Made by a program: the position numbers and the translations under genes. Positions 10,010 through 22,878 of a stretch of 50,173 nucleotides of DNA are shown piece by piece (the first letter of the stretch is position 1; each line of letters opens with the position of its first letter). Source of the stretch: Intoshia linei (lineage: Eukaryota; Orthonectida; Rhopaluridae); contig LWCA01000122.1 of the NCBI GenBank assembly GCA_001642005.1, positions 1 through 50,173 on the forward strand. Reading direction: 5' to 3'. The notes under the pieces are model-generated. The model did no database searches. It was given only the letters and a program-made list of their open reading frames with translations, and was not told where the DNA came from.

Positions 10010-13000
10010 ATGCCTAGTTCGACAATAGAAGATTCAAAATCATTGACAACAACAGATGAAAGAATTAACGATTTAATTGATAATTTGTTGGATCCAAACG
10101 GGGATTACAATGTAAACATGCTATTGGACATGATTGAGTGTGTGACACGAGATTGTACATATTTAACAGTAAAACAAAATCGTAATGTGGCAATTTTTGT
10201 GGATAAATTTGAGAAATGGGCTCATTACGTTCAATTTATTCGTCCAAAATTGAGTGATTTCATGAAATTGATAGTAATTGGCCGTGGTGCGTACGGAGAA
10301 GTTAGACTGATTAGACACAAGGAAACTAAAAAAATATACGCCATGAAAATTATGCGCAAATACGATGCGATACGTCGACCGGACGCGTCGTCTTTCTGGG
10401 CTGAGAGGAATGTAATGGTTAAATCAAAGAGTGAATGGATCGTTGAAGCTGATTATACCTTTCAGGATGTGCGTTATTTGTATATTGTTATGGAGTACAT
10501 GCCGGGTGGTGACATTGTAAAATTAATGAATGAAGTGGAATTTACAGAGGATATGGTTAGATTTTATATAGCTGAGCTTATTTTGGCGATAGACGTTGTA
10601 CACCAATTGGGATATGTTCATCGGGATATTAAACCTGACAATATTTTGATTTCTCGAAATGGTCATATAAAACTTACCGATTTTGGCACATGTGCTAGAA
10701 TGGATACTGACGGGTTTGTTAAAAATTCCACGGCTGTCGGTACTCCAGATTACATTTCACCTGAAGTATTAGCGTGTCTCAGTGATAACAACAGTACTTA
10801 TGGCATAGAGGCAGATTTTTGGTCTGTCGGCATAACTACATATGAATTTGTTTATGATGATACACCCTTTTATGATGAATCTTTATCAAAAACATATGCT
10901 CGCATTCAAAATCACGAAAAATACTTGACATTTCCAGATGACTACGAAATATCCACTAATTTAAAAAATTTTATTTCATCTCTCATTACCACCCGCGAAA
11001 AACGCCTAGGTCGAGATGGTTCATCTCAACTTAAAGCTCATCCATTTTTCATTAATGACAAATGGACGTGGAACAACATTCGACAAGCTAAACCTCCATT
11101 TATACCAAATTTAAATTCTGATGATGATACAAGCAATATCAATTTAGCGTCTTTAGCAGACGACGCATCGTCGAAAGAAACTTTTCCAACGCCCAAAACG
11201 TTTGCGGCCTATCATTTGCCTTTTGTAGGTTTTACGTATAACAAATTAATTAACCTTAAAAAATCCAAAGAAGACGAATCTACAAATATCCATTCATCTG
11301 TTCAGGTTCGAAAAATTAAAAGTTTAGAAGAACAACTGAAAACTGAAAAATTACTCAATCAAACCATGGTTCGTCAAGTGCGTCAATTGGAAGATGGAAT
11401 GAAACGCGTGAAAAACGACGAAGCGGATTTGAAATCGTTTCGTCAAAAATCTCAAGAAAAAATGGAAACATTGCGCTCCAATCTGAGAGACGTGACATCA
11501 AAGTTAAAATACCTGGAAGACGAAAAAACTGAAATGTTTCTTAAACTTACCAATAAAAGCATGATGTTTGATGTAGAAAAGCAAAAACGACAAGAATTGC
11601 TTATGGAAGCTCAAGACTATAAAAATAAACTAAAGACTGCTCAATCAAAACTAGACGAAGTTGAAGGTCGGTTCATTGCCGAAAATGAACTCTACACTAA
11701 AACAAAACGGTTATACGTTGAATTACAAGGTGTCTACGATAAATTGAAAGAAGAATACACTGAGATTCAAGCTAAACTTGAAGGGACAATACTTTCTTTA
11801 GAAAAATATAAAAACGTTTCTACCCCTGGATCCGGGTTAAGTGAAGATCGTTTGAAAAAAATGCAAGATCAATTGAAGGAATCTCTTAAAAACGAAAAAA
11901 ATTTAAAAAATAATATACTTCAATTGAAAGACACTGTAGAAATTGTTGAAATGGAAAAAAAAAATCTCGAAAAATTGGTAAATGAAATTGAACGAGATAC
12001 GGCTAGAAAATCCAAAATTTGCGATTTATCTGAAAATGATGAAATTTCCATGCTTAAAGTTGAAGTTTCTGAATTGGAATCCAATAGTGTCTATTTGAAA
12101 CGAAAAATTTCGGAATACGAAATTAAATTGGAAGAAGCTTTAAATTCAAATAAAAGGCAAAATGATGAAATGGAATCTTTATTGGAATCTAAAAATGCTT
12201 CGGAAGAATTAATCAAAACTCTCGAGAAACGTGTTTCTTTAGCCAATGTACAAGAAATTAATGAAACTGCTTCAATTTTGGTCAAAAATTTGAAATCTGA
12301 TTTATCTAGTAAAAAAAAGGAAATATTTAAATACCAGTCTTCCAATAACGAACTTAGTGATCAACTTGATTCGTATAGTTGTTTTATGTCGCTTTATAAA
12401 ATTCAAATTAAGGACCTTAAGAATGAGATTGAATACAAATCTAACCAAATTAACAAAGTTCAATTAAATCTTTCAGAATCTCAAGAAGTTGTTCAAGAAT
12501 TGAAACAAGAGAAAAATATGAATATGGTGAAATTAGATCAAGAGTGCTCGGCTAGGAAGGCTGCAGATTTGGCTCTTTGTAATGTTGAGCTGGAAAAGAA
12601 ACAATTGGAGGAACACTTAAATATTTCTAAAAAAAGGTATGAGGATGAAATTGAAGCCAAAGAATGTACTATTACCAAACTGGAGGACCAATACAATTTG
12701 GCTAGTAAGAAGGTGGATTCTGTTCATGTTAATAGGGACTATCTTAAGGATCAATTAGATCTCAAATTGAGTGATATTGAGAGATTGACAAAGTTGAATG
12801 AAACTCTTGATAGGGATGCCATTTATTTCAATGAACAAAGGGAAATGGAAAGGCAGAGCAAATTACAAGTTTTTTTTGTTTTTTTAGTTTAAAGTCCGTT
12901 TTAGGCTATCGCTAAACTTAGCGAAGTCATGTCTCAAATTGTTGGAAAACATGGGAATAAGGTTCCAGCAGAAAAACTTAAAAGAAAGGAAAGGGAATTA

Positions 13001-16000
13001 CAACATATTCAACAGGAGTTTAATCAGGTTTTTTTTACATTTTGCATCAAATTTATTTTTATTATTGTTGAGTCGACGTCCTATACGACTCTAGAGCGAC
13101 AATTATCGATTTTTGTGATTAAATGTTATTAATGGTGGGATAAAAGTGGGGGTTTTGAAATAATAATAATGTTGCGGTCGTCTAGGTTCGGGATAATCAA
13201 CATATAGAAACTGTAATAAATATTAAAAATTTCCCATAAAAATAAACAAAAATGGATAAAAATGTTTTAATATTTGGTTTGTATCTCACGGACCTCCAGG
13301 CATATAATTTTGGATCCCAATCGGGAACCACTGTTTTAATGTATACATTATTTATTTAACTGAATTCTGTTAACGAGGAATTAGCTTGTATTATGATTTT
13401 TATATTTTTTTAGTTTTTAGTCATTGGACATTTTCGAAAATATATATTTTTTTCTCATGAAAACTTAAGATGCGCTCAAATTTTTGTTTATTTTACAAGT
13501 GCGTCCTGAAGTAAAAAAGCTTAAGAATCACTGATCCACAGGCTACGACAATTCATTTTTTTATGATCGAAAATTTTTATACTGTAAATTGTAAAGAGAA
13601 CTGTAAACTTTATTAATTAGTCTTTAATTAAGACTCTTTAACCCTCTTTAATCGTGCCTTCAAAATCTTATTTCGAAATTGAATTATTTAACGTTTTGTA
13701 ACTATGAAATGACTACATTATGAGTAAACATAATTATATATTATAATTTCACAAACTTTATACTAATTAATAAATTTAGGAAAAGAAAAAATATGAAGAA
13801 CAGTTTGATTATCTCCAATCTGAAATATCACGTGTTACATCCTCACTTGTCGATGAACAAAATGCTCACACTCAAACCCAATTGAAACTGGAAAAACTTA
13901 AAAAAGAAGTACACGTTTACAGAAAATCTGGAATATTACTTGACAGTTCTAAATCTAGCAAATCTAATGACATGTGGGATGAAGCTACCACTATAACTAG
14001 GGATTTGGACACGACAAACAGTTCGAATCTGGGTAGTATGCACGAAATTCATATTTCAAGTAATTTCGAAATTTTTATTAAAATTGATATTTTCGAAAAG
14101 TTTTTATGTTTGATATAATAATATAAATGGTCGTTCTTTGTGTCAGTGTTATCAAATTTTCGGAAAAAACATTTCACTTAATGCAAAATAAATGAAACGT
14201 TTTTCTTGATTCAATTCTTTCTTTCTATTTTAATTTTTTATGTGCAGATATTGTCCGTGATATTTATTCGACCCAAAATATCAATATGATTAATATTTAT
14301 TTTTTTATTTGTTTTTGTGAACCAATAAAAATTTTCAAGATTGCAAGAATTAAATTTTATCATAAAAACTGAGTATTTTGTAAATTTTTTACATTTAAAT
14401 TATTTTTGAATTGCATTTAATTTCAGATGTAATTGTATTTATATTAAATATGCTAATTTCATGTTTTATGAAATTTTAATTAAACTTTACAGGTTTTAAT
14501 TAAATATTTTTATAGCGTTAAGTTCATCTCGTTAGTTTTCATTGAATATACACTGAGTATATACAGACATATCATATATTTATATATTTAGATTGATAAG
14601 ATAAGATTGATTCATATAATTTGTTTCCAAGTGTTATATAAGACTAAATAAAATTAAAGTATATGATATCCTCCGTTATTAGCCCAAAATGGAGTTTTGA
14701 AATCTCAGGCGAATAACGGAATATAATAATTATATTTTGTTTTTATTTTTTTAAAAATATTTTCCAAAAAAGAGACTTTCTTCGTCAATTAATTTCCAAT
14801 AATGTCTAATATTTCAGATAATTACTAAGAATTACCAAATGTAACTATACTGAACAATACTTTTCCATGTTTAAAAAAAAGTGCTAATGGGAATATATGA
14901 ATGTATATAAAATTTTTGATTTTAAATCATTTCCATCATATCGGTATTGAAAATGATGGAACTGCTTCAATATAGACTTAAGTTTTTCAAAAATTTATGT
15001 AATGAATTTTTTAATATTTAGCTACTGATGAAAGAGACATTATATGTGAATGGTTGTCAATACGTTTGCTTGATTTAAATGACAGAAAAAAGAAAAAAAT
15101 GAAAAAAAAGGGAATAAATTGGCAGTCATTTTACACTATTATGAACTCCAAGAATATAATGATTTACCAAGAAGAATTTTCTCCAGACTCTATCAACGCA
15201 CCACCTGTTTGTACTATCGACTTATCGTAATATTAGTTTTATGAAATTTTTATCTTAAACCTTTTAGATTTGTGTATCATATCCGATCTGTTAATGAGAG
15301 TGATTATTATCGTGTACCAAAGGATGACATTTCAAAAATTTTTCAAGTAATTTTGAAATATTTGGAAATTGATGGTATGGGAATTTAAACAACCGACTAC
15401 TTATTATATATTATTATTGGATTATTGGATGAAATACATTTCATTATTATTTATTTTAACAATTCGTGTGAATCATTTTTGAGTTTTGAGTATACGGGTT
15501 GAATTATTTTCATAATTCTCTACTGGTACCGTTTGTATAAAGGCGCAGTTTCGCGGCACATTTTATTATACTTATTTTACTAGGAACAAGACATTTTTGT
15601 ACTCTATAATAATTATTTTAATTAGATATTATACGATTCCCGTGGAGAAAGAATTGCCAATACTGATTTTAAATTTTCATCTCAAACCCCTTCTCCTAGT
15701 TCATCGAAATCTGCTCGAGTTGTACGTAACCATAATTTGGTGGAACTTGATTACCGACTCTTGACAAGTTGTGATTATTGTCAATCTACCCATTTTACCA
15801 CACTTATATCCGGCGGAGCAGCCTATGAGTGCACGAGTAATTTTTATTAGTCATGTTTAAAAATATTTTATATTATACATGATATTAGATTGTAAATCAA
15901 AATTCCACAAATCTCATCTTCAAAAAGAAAAAATACCTAGATGTGCTGGTTTGAATATATAGTTAGTTTTAAATATAAATTTATGTTTAGCTACCATTAC

Positions 16001-16561
16001 AAATACCGACACTGCCAGAGAATTAATATTAATGGCGACCGGTGAATCTAAAAAACAAAGATGGATAGAATCTATATCTAAACGTGTCGCATTGATTCGG
16101 GTCAGTGACATGACAAATTTAAAACATAATTCAGTCATTATGCCATCACTTGCTGGTTCAACCGATTCTCTTAATAGGTTATTTCATTTTTATTTGAATT
16201 TAATGTAATTCAAACGACAATGGGAATTGTATTTTAGTTATGGTTGAAAAATTGTTTTCTTTAATCCAGGTAATGAGTTAGTTACTAAATCCTTTAGACC
16301 AGGGATCATCAAACCTTTTTTGCTGTTGATCCCAATTTACAAAACGAAAATCCCATGAACCCTAAAAATAATAAAATTCATAATAAAAGTCTAAAATGCG
16401 TGTCTATGTAGTTTACAAATTATATTATATAATTTTAATTTTATTTTAGCTTGAGAATTTCATCATCAAAATATGGTTCAACTAATAATATTAATCGCAC
16501 AGAATCAATGTATAGTCGTGGCAAAGAATCCGCGAACGACACTTTAAATAGAAAAAAATAA
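10010..16561 (+). CDS. ROCK: Rho-associated coiled-coil protein kinase (ROCK), complete, nine exons
   Basis: ROCK is the Ser/Thr kinase effector of RhoA that phosphorylates myosin light chain and its phosphatase. Exons 10010-12868, 12905-13027, 13780-14059, 15022-15226, 15268-15346, 15626-15836, 15889-15948, 15991-16177 and 16450-16561 join in phase into about 1371 residues, the usual ROCK length. The kinase shows GRGAYGEV (91-98), K113, HRDIKPDN (204-211), DFG (224-226) and GTPDYISPE (244-252), with the LPFVGFTY extension near 405. A coiled coil spans about 430-1090; its AIAKLSEVM segment starts the region matching the Rho-binding domain. A split PH domain (EWLSIRL near 1094 to QRWIESISKRV) encloses a C1 finger with the ROCK H-C-C-C-C-H spacing. 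Intron 1 is 36 bases, introns 4 and 7 are 41 and 42. All catalytic residues are present, so an active kinase is expected. Confidence 0.95.
13028..15021. repeat. Repeat remnants in ROCK introns 2 and 3
   Basis: Intron 2 (13028-13779) contains a GGGAACCACTG motif near 13325, like the inner end of a hAT-type element; no partner end was identified. Intron 3 (14060-15021) has an inverted repeat with 13-base arms and one mismatch (TCCGTTATTAGCC at 14672-14684 against 14708-14720), probably a small miniature element. A third hAT-like end, CAGGGATCATCAAACC, begins at 16300 in intron 8. Confidence 0.35.
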
Positions 16562-16653
16562 AAAATTCTTTTGACCGATTTTAATGTCACATCTCATTTA
16601 CCCATTTTATGAAATTAATGATTAAAAATTTACATAAAATTGTATTTAATTAT

Positions 16654-16659
16654 AATAAA
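16654..16659 (+). promoter_or_regulatory. Polyadenylation signal of ROCK
   Basis: AATAAA lies 93 bases after the ROCK stop codon, a reasonable distance for 3' end formation. In DNA this AT-rich the hexamer also occurs by chance, so the assignment rests on position. Confidence 0.45.
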
Positions 16660-16661
16660 AG

Positions 16662-18324
16662 GGTTTCAGAGATTAATTTTTTAATATTGATAAATTTAAA
16701 TAATATTTTAATTGCATACTTAATTTTTATTACTCTTACATTTTAAACTTGATATAAAAATCGTTGAATAATTTTTGTGTAATTGAAAAATATGTTAACT
16801 TAATTTTTTAAAATTCTAAGACTTAGATTTCAATTAACTAAATAATGCATAATGTGTGGTTTGTGACAGTGAAGATGCAATTTATGATGCTCATGGTTTT
16901 AAAAACTGCCAAAATTTGTGTTTTTTAAAATTCTATGATTTTTCATTTTTAAAAAAAAGAGTGGTTTACGATTCTGTCCGTGAAGCTGGCAAATTTTGAA
17001 CTTGAAATTTATCTTAGTTTGTGGACCGGAAAAAATTGACTTTGAATTTTTGTTTTTAAAATTCATTGGACAATTCGTTTTCTCAATAAATATCGGACAG
17101 ATCATGGATTGGAATTAATTGATTGCAACCAATTTAATTGCAATTAATTGATAAAAATTATTGAAAATAAAATCAATTAATGGTTTGTTCAAAAATTATT
17201 TTTGCTTATGATGTGTATGAAAAAATATTTTCCAATTGATTGAAGATTGATAACAATATAATAATTTTTAAAAAACTGGTCATGTGGTTATAATGAATAT
17301 ACTAAGATGCTGTTTGTCCGAAGTACATAACAGTCAAGCTAGTAGGTTAAATAAATCATCTTTCTGGTGACACGCGTTTCTATTTTTTTAAAATTGCATA
17401 GAATAATGAAAAGTTGTTCATATTTTATTATTTATCAAACTATGGCCGTTGTATTGTATTTATTTGCAAAATAGTATTTAGAAAATAAATCATTTATTTT
17501 ATTTATTCTTTCGAATTTGGAAATACAATTGTTTCTGGAAATAAATAAAGCATGGTAGGACTGATTTGTATTAGAAAAATTAATATTTAGCAAAAAATTA
17601 ATTGGTTTATACAAAATAATTGATTCCAATCCCTGGGACAGGTACATATTTATTTTTTTGGACCATAAAGAAAACAAAAATTTTAAAGTATAAAAAATTT
17701 AAATTAAAAGTTTTTTTGTCATAAGATTGTTATAAGACATTATAAGTTTAAATATAATGTCGTATTTAAAAAATATTCTTTTTACAGCACGATATAACTA
17801 GTTATAGCTCTATTCAGTACACTGTAATTAGTACAGTGTACTGTTCTATATTTACTTATTTATGTTATCTAATATCGAAAATTTATATTTTAAGAATGAT
17901 TTATGAGATTTGAGATTTATTAGAGACAATGAGTGTGTAATCTTAAAAATAATAAAATTATAGTTACAACCCTACTAAATCGCCATAAATGAATCCCAAA
18001 AAAAATAAAATTGTAAATACCCACACTGATTTCTTTTCTCATTATAATGTAGTAAAATATATTCATTATTCTTTTTAGATAAGAAAAAATATTTTGTATC
18101 GACAATTAATGCATTCAATCTATTGAAATACATTTTTCGGGTTAAGAAGTTTTATCAAAATTGAAATAAATCTCACGTTAAATAAATAATACATTTTTAT
18201 CAAGTTTTACTTGACATAAATAAGGATAATAAATGCGCTGACACTTTTTAACAAAGCAATTGCATAATTTCATTTTTTACTGTAAAAATATAAATATTGT
18301 CGTGTCGCAAGACACGAACGAGGC
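16662..18324. other. Intergenic region with dispersed repeats and a strong hairpin
   Basis: No gene is supported. It holds the second copy of the 5560-5650 repeat (16880-16970) and a short repeat containing GCTGTTTGT and CATAACAGTC at about 17308-17333 that recurs at about 21708-21733. At 17815-17843 there is a perfect inverted repeat with 12-base arms (CAGTACACTGTA) and a five-base loop. Confidence 0.5.
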
Positions 18325-19300
18325 ATGGAAGTAATATTTTTAAAGTTCGTTTCATATATATTTATAAATTTTATTGTCATATCAGAACTAATTATCGCTT
18401 ACATTCATAGTATGGTTTCCAATTTCAAATTCAAAGATTGTAACGAAAAACGTAAAGTGATAGAGTATTTAGAAGGGAATAGTGAATGTAATATGGATAG
18501 ATATGAAAAGTTCAGATTGAAGAACAAGTCTGTTCATTTTTCTGTGAAAAATGGTGAATTATTTTTTTTGAAAGTTTTGTAAATTTTGATTCCCTGCATA
18601 CGTATGCATTGTATATGTATATATATGTATAGTTTGCATAAAATCGGACATTGTGGAGTTAAGAAGATATTATAATCTTTTGTCAAATTTTTGAATTTTT
18701 ATCTAGACCAAACATCTGGCAGATAATTTATTTTCCAATATTAAGGAAAAGGATATTGCTACTTTTATAGCAGAATGTCCTCAGTGTCAAAAGAGTTATG
18801 GATTCACTACCGTTACTAAAATACGTCCCATTGTTACTATTCACATCCGTGAACGATACATGGCAGATTGTATTAGTCTTCTAGAATATCAGAATGTGAA
18901 TTGGGGCTACAAGTACATTTTGAATATCATTGATTGTTATTTAAAATTTATGTGGGTAGCTAAATTAAAAAACAAAAATGCAATTACAATGCGGGGCAAG
19001 TTTGAAACAATTTTTTTTGTTGGTCCGCCTAAAATATATATATAATATTATATATGCAATAGTATGAATGTCAGTATGGTTCACAAACGACCTCGTCAAT
19101 CTCAGGGACAAGTGGAACGGTAGATTTGAATTATCTATTTTTTGTATGAATTTAGTGCAAATCAAACACTTAAAAGGTGACTTGCTAAAAAATTGGATAT
19201 CAGTTATCACAAGTGTTGTTTGAAAGTACAATATAACTGTTCACCGTGCAACAAGAGACACATTTTTTAGTTTTTCACGGATGCAATGGATATTATTCGT
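18325..19300 (+). pseudogene. Retroelement integrase remnant
   Basis: The first ORF (18325-18582) has an N-terminal hydrophobic stretch and then RYEKFRLKNKSVHFSVKNGELF, the segment that precedes the integrase zinc finger in gypsy/KRBA2-type proteins. After a gap, 18704-19045 encodes TKHLADNL, an ECPQCQK finger half, then the integrase core start ADCISL...YILNIIDCYLKFMWVAKLKNK. In another frame follow VHKRPRQSQGQVER (19078-19122) and NITVHRATRDTFF (about 19230-19270), both typical of later integrase regions. The frame changes, the stop at 19043 and the lack of the DDE glutamate region show a dead copy. It separates ROCK from its partial duplicate. Confidence 0.7.
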
Positions 19301-19743
19301 TAGTGGCTACTACAATGGAGTACATAATTGCATACTCAAGAGGTACTCGGTTCGGATCCTTACTTGTCAAATTTTTCAGAGAAATGAAAATACTGGATAT
19401 TGAAGAACAAGATTAGATTAAGAGATTGCAACCATAGAAATGGGTTAGGTAAGATGTATAGGGTAATAGAAGAGGGACAAATATATGAGAATGTAAAAAT
19501 AAAACAAAAAATTAATAATATGTAAATTGACAAAAAAACGAAATGTTACTACCATGCGTCGTTATTTTTATGCGACACGACAAATATTATATAGAACAAT
19601 TTTAACAATTACATTTTATTTGATTTATAATTACATTTTATACAATAAAAATCAAAACTTCCTACGCTTTTAGCGAATGGAAAAAATGACAATTTTTAAT
19701 TAAACGTTAAGCATAAATTAATTATTACATAAAATTACGTCAA

Positions 19744-22065
19744 ATGGAAGAAAATATGCAGCACACCAATTTGAATTATACGGAATCAGAATTGTTGACA
19801 AAAATTGAACTTTTAGAAAGCAAAAATAGATTATTATTAGATAAAATTGAAAATATTGAACGAGAAAAGGCTTCAATGAAAAATCAAATTGATTATATGA
19901 CAAAAACTAACGAAAATATCTTAAAAGAGGCTACATCTTTCAATAAAATACTAAGAGAGGAACGCGAAAAAAAAATTGTGGTAATAGCTTTTTATCGTTA
20001 TATTACTGCTTTTTACTGCAAAATATATTCAGTCACACCTACATGTTTGAATCACCAGAAAAGGTTATTAAATTATGTTCATATATGACATATAGACCTA
20101 GTATCTATCCACAGACCTGGATTCGACAGTTATTATGTTGATAGTTCTTTTTTAAATATTAAATTTGGAAAACTGAAATATTTTTCTACTTTCGTCCCTT
20201 CCTTAAGACGATTTCTGTTGGGTAGGTTCGGTTATGAATAAATTGTTATGCTTTTGTGATTACACTTATGTAATTTTCTAGATTTGTGATGTAGTTATTA
20301 CACTAATAATATTTTTACTAATATAAATATTGTTCAAATTAAGACTTTGAGTACTAAGCACTCTTTTCTCAGACGATCTCAGTGGCGACTATGGATCATC
20401 GAGGTTACTCTGGATTGATTTATTATACATTTGTATATCTACTCTGGATATTCCAAATGAAATAATTAAGTCGAGCTTAACAATTTATTTTAATTTCGTA
20501 AATAAAAATTTTTCATTAATGCCTCATCGTGCAACGTTACGTAATCAATATTTTTATTTTTTCCGAAAATTGCGAAAACCCACCAGAAAATTTGGTTAAT
20601 TTAAATAGAATTCAGTTTTTGAAAGTACTATTTCAATTGTAACAATTGTACATAACGTAACCGTTTAAAAAATTTCCTCGTTTATCATTAATTTTAACAA
20701 AATCACAAAACCATTTAAAATGTGTAATGACTATCTCAATCAAGGACAGCTTAAACCTAAAAAAAAATAAAACTTGAACTCTGGTTTAATCTGTACTTGT
20801 CTCAATATATTTATGTAAATTATATTTAATGTATACCAAAGACAATTGAAAAATTGATAAGCGTTATGTCTAATGTGAACCCAAATAAGAAAAATGTCAC
20901 CGAGAAATTGACAAAATTTCAACTAGAAATTCAAAATCTGAATAAAAACCATAATCGGGTAATTTTATATTTATCTATGAACATTAATTTAACAATTTTA
21001 TGCCATCAAGGATTCATAATACTACACTAATATGATTAAAAAATAATACACTACATTAAAAATTAGTGTGATTATTTATGTCAGTGGTTAACCAAATGCC
21101 TCAGTCATCCAACAATCTCAGAATAAATTTTTAATACAAGTACAACCGAATAATTGAGTTTTAATTCACAAATTATCATTTTCAAAATATTTTTTTAACA
21201 TTTAAATTAAAACTACAATAACGAATTACTAAAAGTAATACAACTTTGTTATTATCATTTTTATATTTATTAAAATCCTTTACGATATTGGTAAATTCAC
21301 CTGAAATATGTGTATAAATTTATAAAGATTCCGTTAATTATTGATAAATAATTGGTATTTTTATAATTTTATTTTTTCTGGAATTTATGCTATTTATGAC
21401 AATTTTTAGGATTGGACTGTTTTTACCTTATTTTTAATATTATACACACATTTTGTCAAATAAATTAAAAAAATGGGATAAAAATTTTTTTAAAATTCTT
21501 TACGCAAATTTTAAAACAAAATTAACATGGAATACTTTACTTTAAAGTAAAAAGTAATGTGATATGACGGTTCCACCTGAAACAAGTTTGGGGACCACTT
21601 CTTTAAAGGGTTAATAATAGTTAATGGTAGGATTTTTAAGTTAGATATTCAATGTGAATTTATTTTTTTGGTAGAATAAAAATGTGCCCTCGGCAAAGCT
21701 AGGTGCTGTTTGTACGTAGTGCATAACAGTCCACCTAGTTGTATTATATTATTATTTCATTTACTGTCATACAGAGAATAAATAATTGTAAACTTAAGAA
21801 GGGATAAGATTATTACCATTAAATTTATTTTAAAACGTTTGTGATTTTGATTACAATAATTTACTGCAAATTTTAGGAAAAATACATGTTTAATCAAGAA
21901 TTGAGTTACATGGAAGAAGAAGTATCAAAGCTAATTTCTCGATTAATTAATGAACAAGATGCGCACAGTGAAACGCAACAAAAATTTGAAAACTTGAAAA
22001 AGAAACTGTGTATTTTTAAAAATACCAATCCAAATATTGCTAGATCTAGCATATTCGAAATTTGA
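19744..22065 (+). CDS. Kinase-less ROCK-like coiled-coil protein (partial duplicate of ROCK)
   Basis: Three exons, 19744-19980, 20842-20958 and 21877-22065, join in phase 0 into a 180-residue protein. Exon 1 is a coiled coil like the end of ROCK exon 1. Exon 2 (TIEKLISVMSNV...) aligns with ROCK exon 2 (AIAKLSEVMSQIV...), the region corresponding to the Rho-binding domain. Exon 3 (EKYMFNQELSYMEEEVSKL, then LINEQDAHSETQQKFENLKK) aligns with ROCK exon 3 (EKKKYEEQFDYLQSEISRV, LVDEQNAHTQTQLKLEKLKK). Both introns fall at the same places and phase as ROCK introns 1 and 2. The protein stops where ROCK would continue to its PH domain; it has no kinase, PH or C1 domain. The start ATG is the first in frame. 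The frame is intact in all exons, arguing against a simple pseudogene. A dimeric Rho-binding coiled coil is an inference. Confidence 0.75.
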
Positions 22066-22249
22066 GACTTTAAATTATCTTGAAAAAAATTCTATTGTGG
22101 ATTTTATAGTCTGCAATTACAATATCTATTAATATTATTTATAATTGTTTCTAAAATAAGATTAAAATATAATCAATTAATTTGTAATGTCTAATCCATT
22201 AAATGATAAATTGTAATTGACGATAAAATATTATTTATTTAATATATCT

Positions 22250-22300
22250 GTTGTTAATTGTGCCAATTTTAGACTATTGAAATTTTATGATCACCATGGG
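22250..22300. repeat. Partial copy of the miniature element at 30137-30287
   Basis: GTTAATTGTGCCAATTTTAG followed by 'AC-ATTGAAATTTTAT' closely matches the left side of the inverted-repeat element in an LRRCC1 intron at 30150-30190. Only this end is recognisable. Confidence 0.4.
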
Positions 22301-22796
22301 TTTATTGACGAAATTAATGTGATTTATTAATTGGAATAAATTTTAAGCCGAAAATTTTTATTCGTCATCATAGATAAGTAGTTTTGGCTTTACATTTAAC
22401 AACAAATAAACTAAAATTGATAGTTCGTATTTTTTCGTCAACTTTAGATTAACCAATGGAAATGTTTAATATAATGGTGCAATTTTATTAATACAAATAT
22501 TAATAAATAATATTTTATCGTCAATTGCATTTTAAGTTTTATAAATTTCTCCAATGGATAATTTTATTATTTTAACATTACATTCAATTTATTTTTGTAT
22601 ATCCGTATAATTTTTGTTTTTATATTTAATCGTAATGCCTTAGGTATCAGTTTTGATGCTTCATGCAAATAATATTTCTTTAATTATTTTTAAACCATTC
22701 CAAAATCTAACGTATGCCATTAAAAGAACTGAATTATTTTTTAAGGTTGTATTTATTTGTACCAAATTGGTTGTATCAATATAAATTAATTATTGT

Positions 22797-22823
22797 ATTA
22801 TATGTATGTATGTATGTATTATA
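22797..22823. repeat. Short ATGT microsatellite
   Basis: Several tandem TATG units followed by a partial unit, immediately upstream of the VPS10-like remnant. It has no evident function. Confidence 0.6.
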
Positions 22824-22878
22824 TGTACAATATAAATATATTGGTAATATTTTATCTTAAGTATTTAGAATGCACCAT

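Noticed and set aside
12091-12345. Minus-strand ORF inside ROCK exon 1
   Set aside because: Antisense shadow of the ROCK coiled-coil coding sequence.
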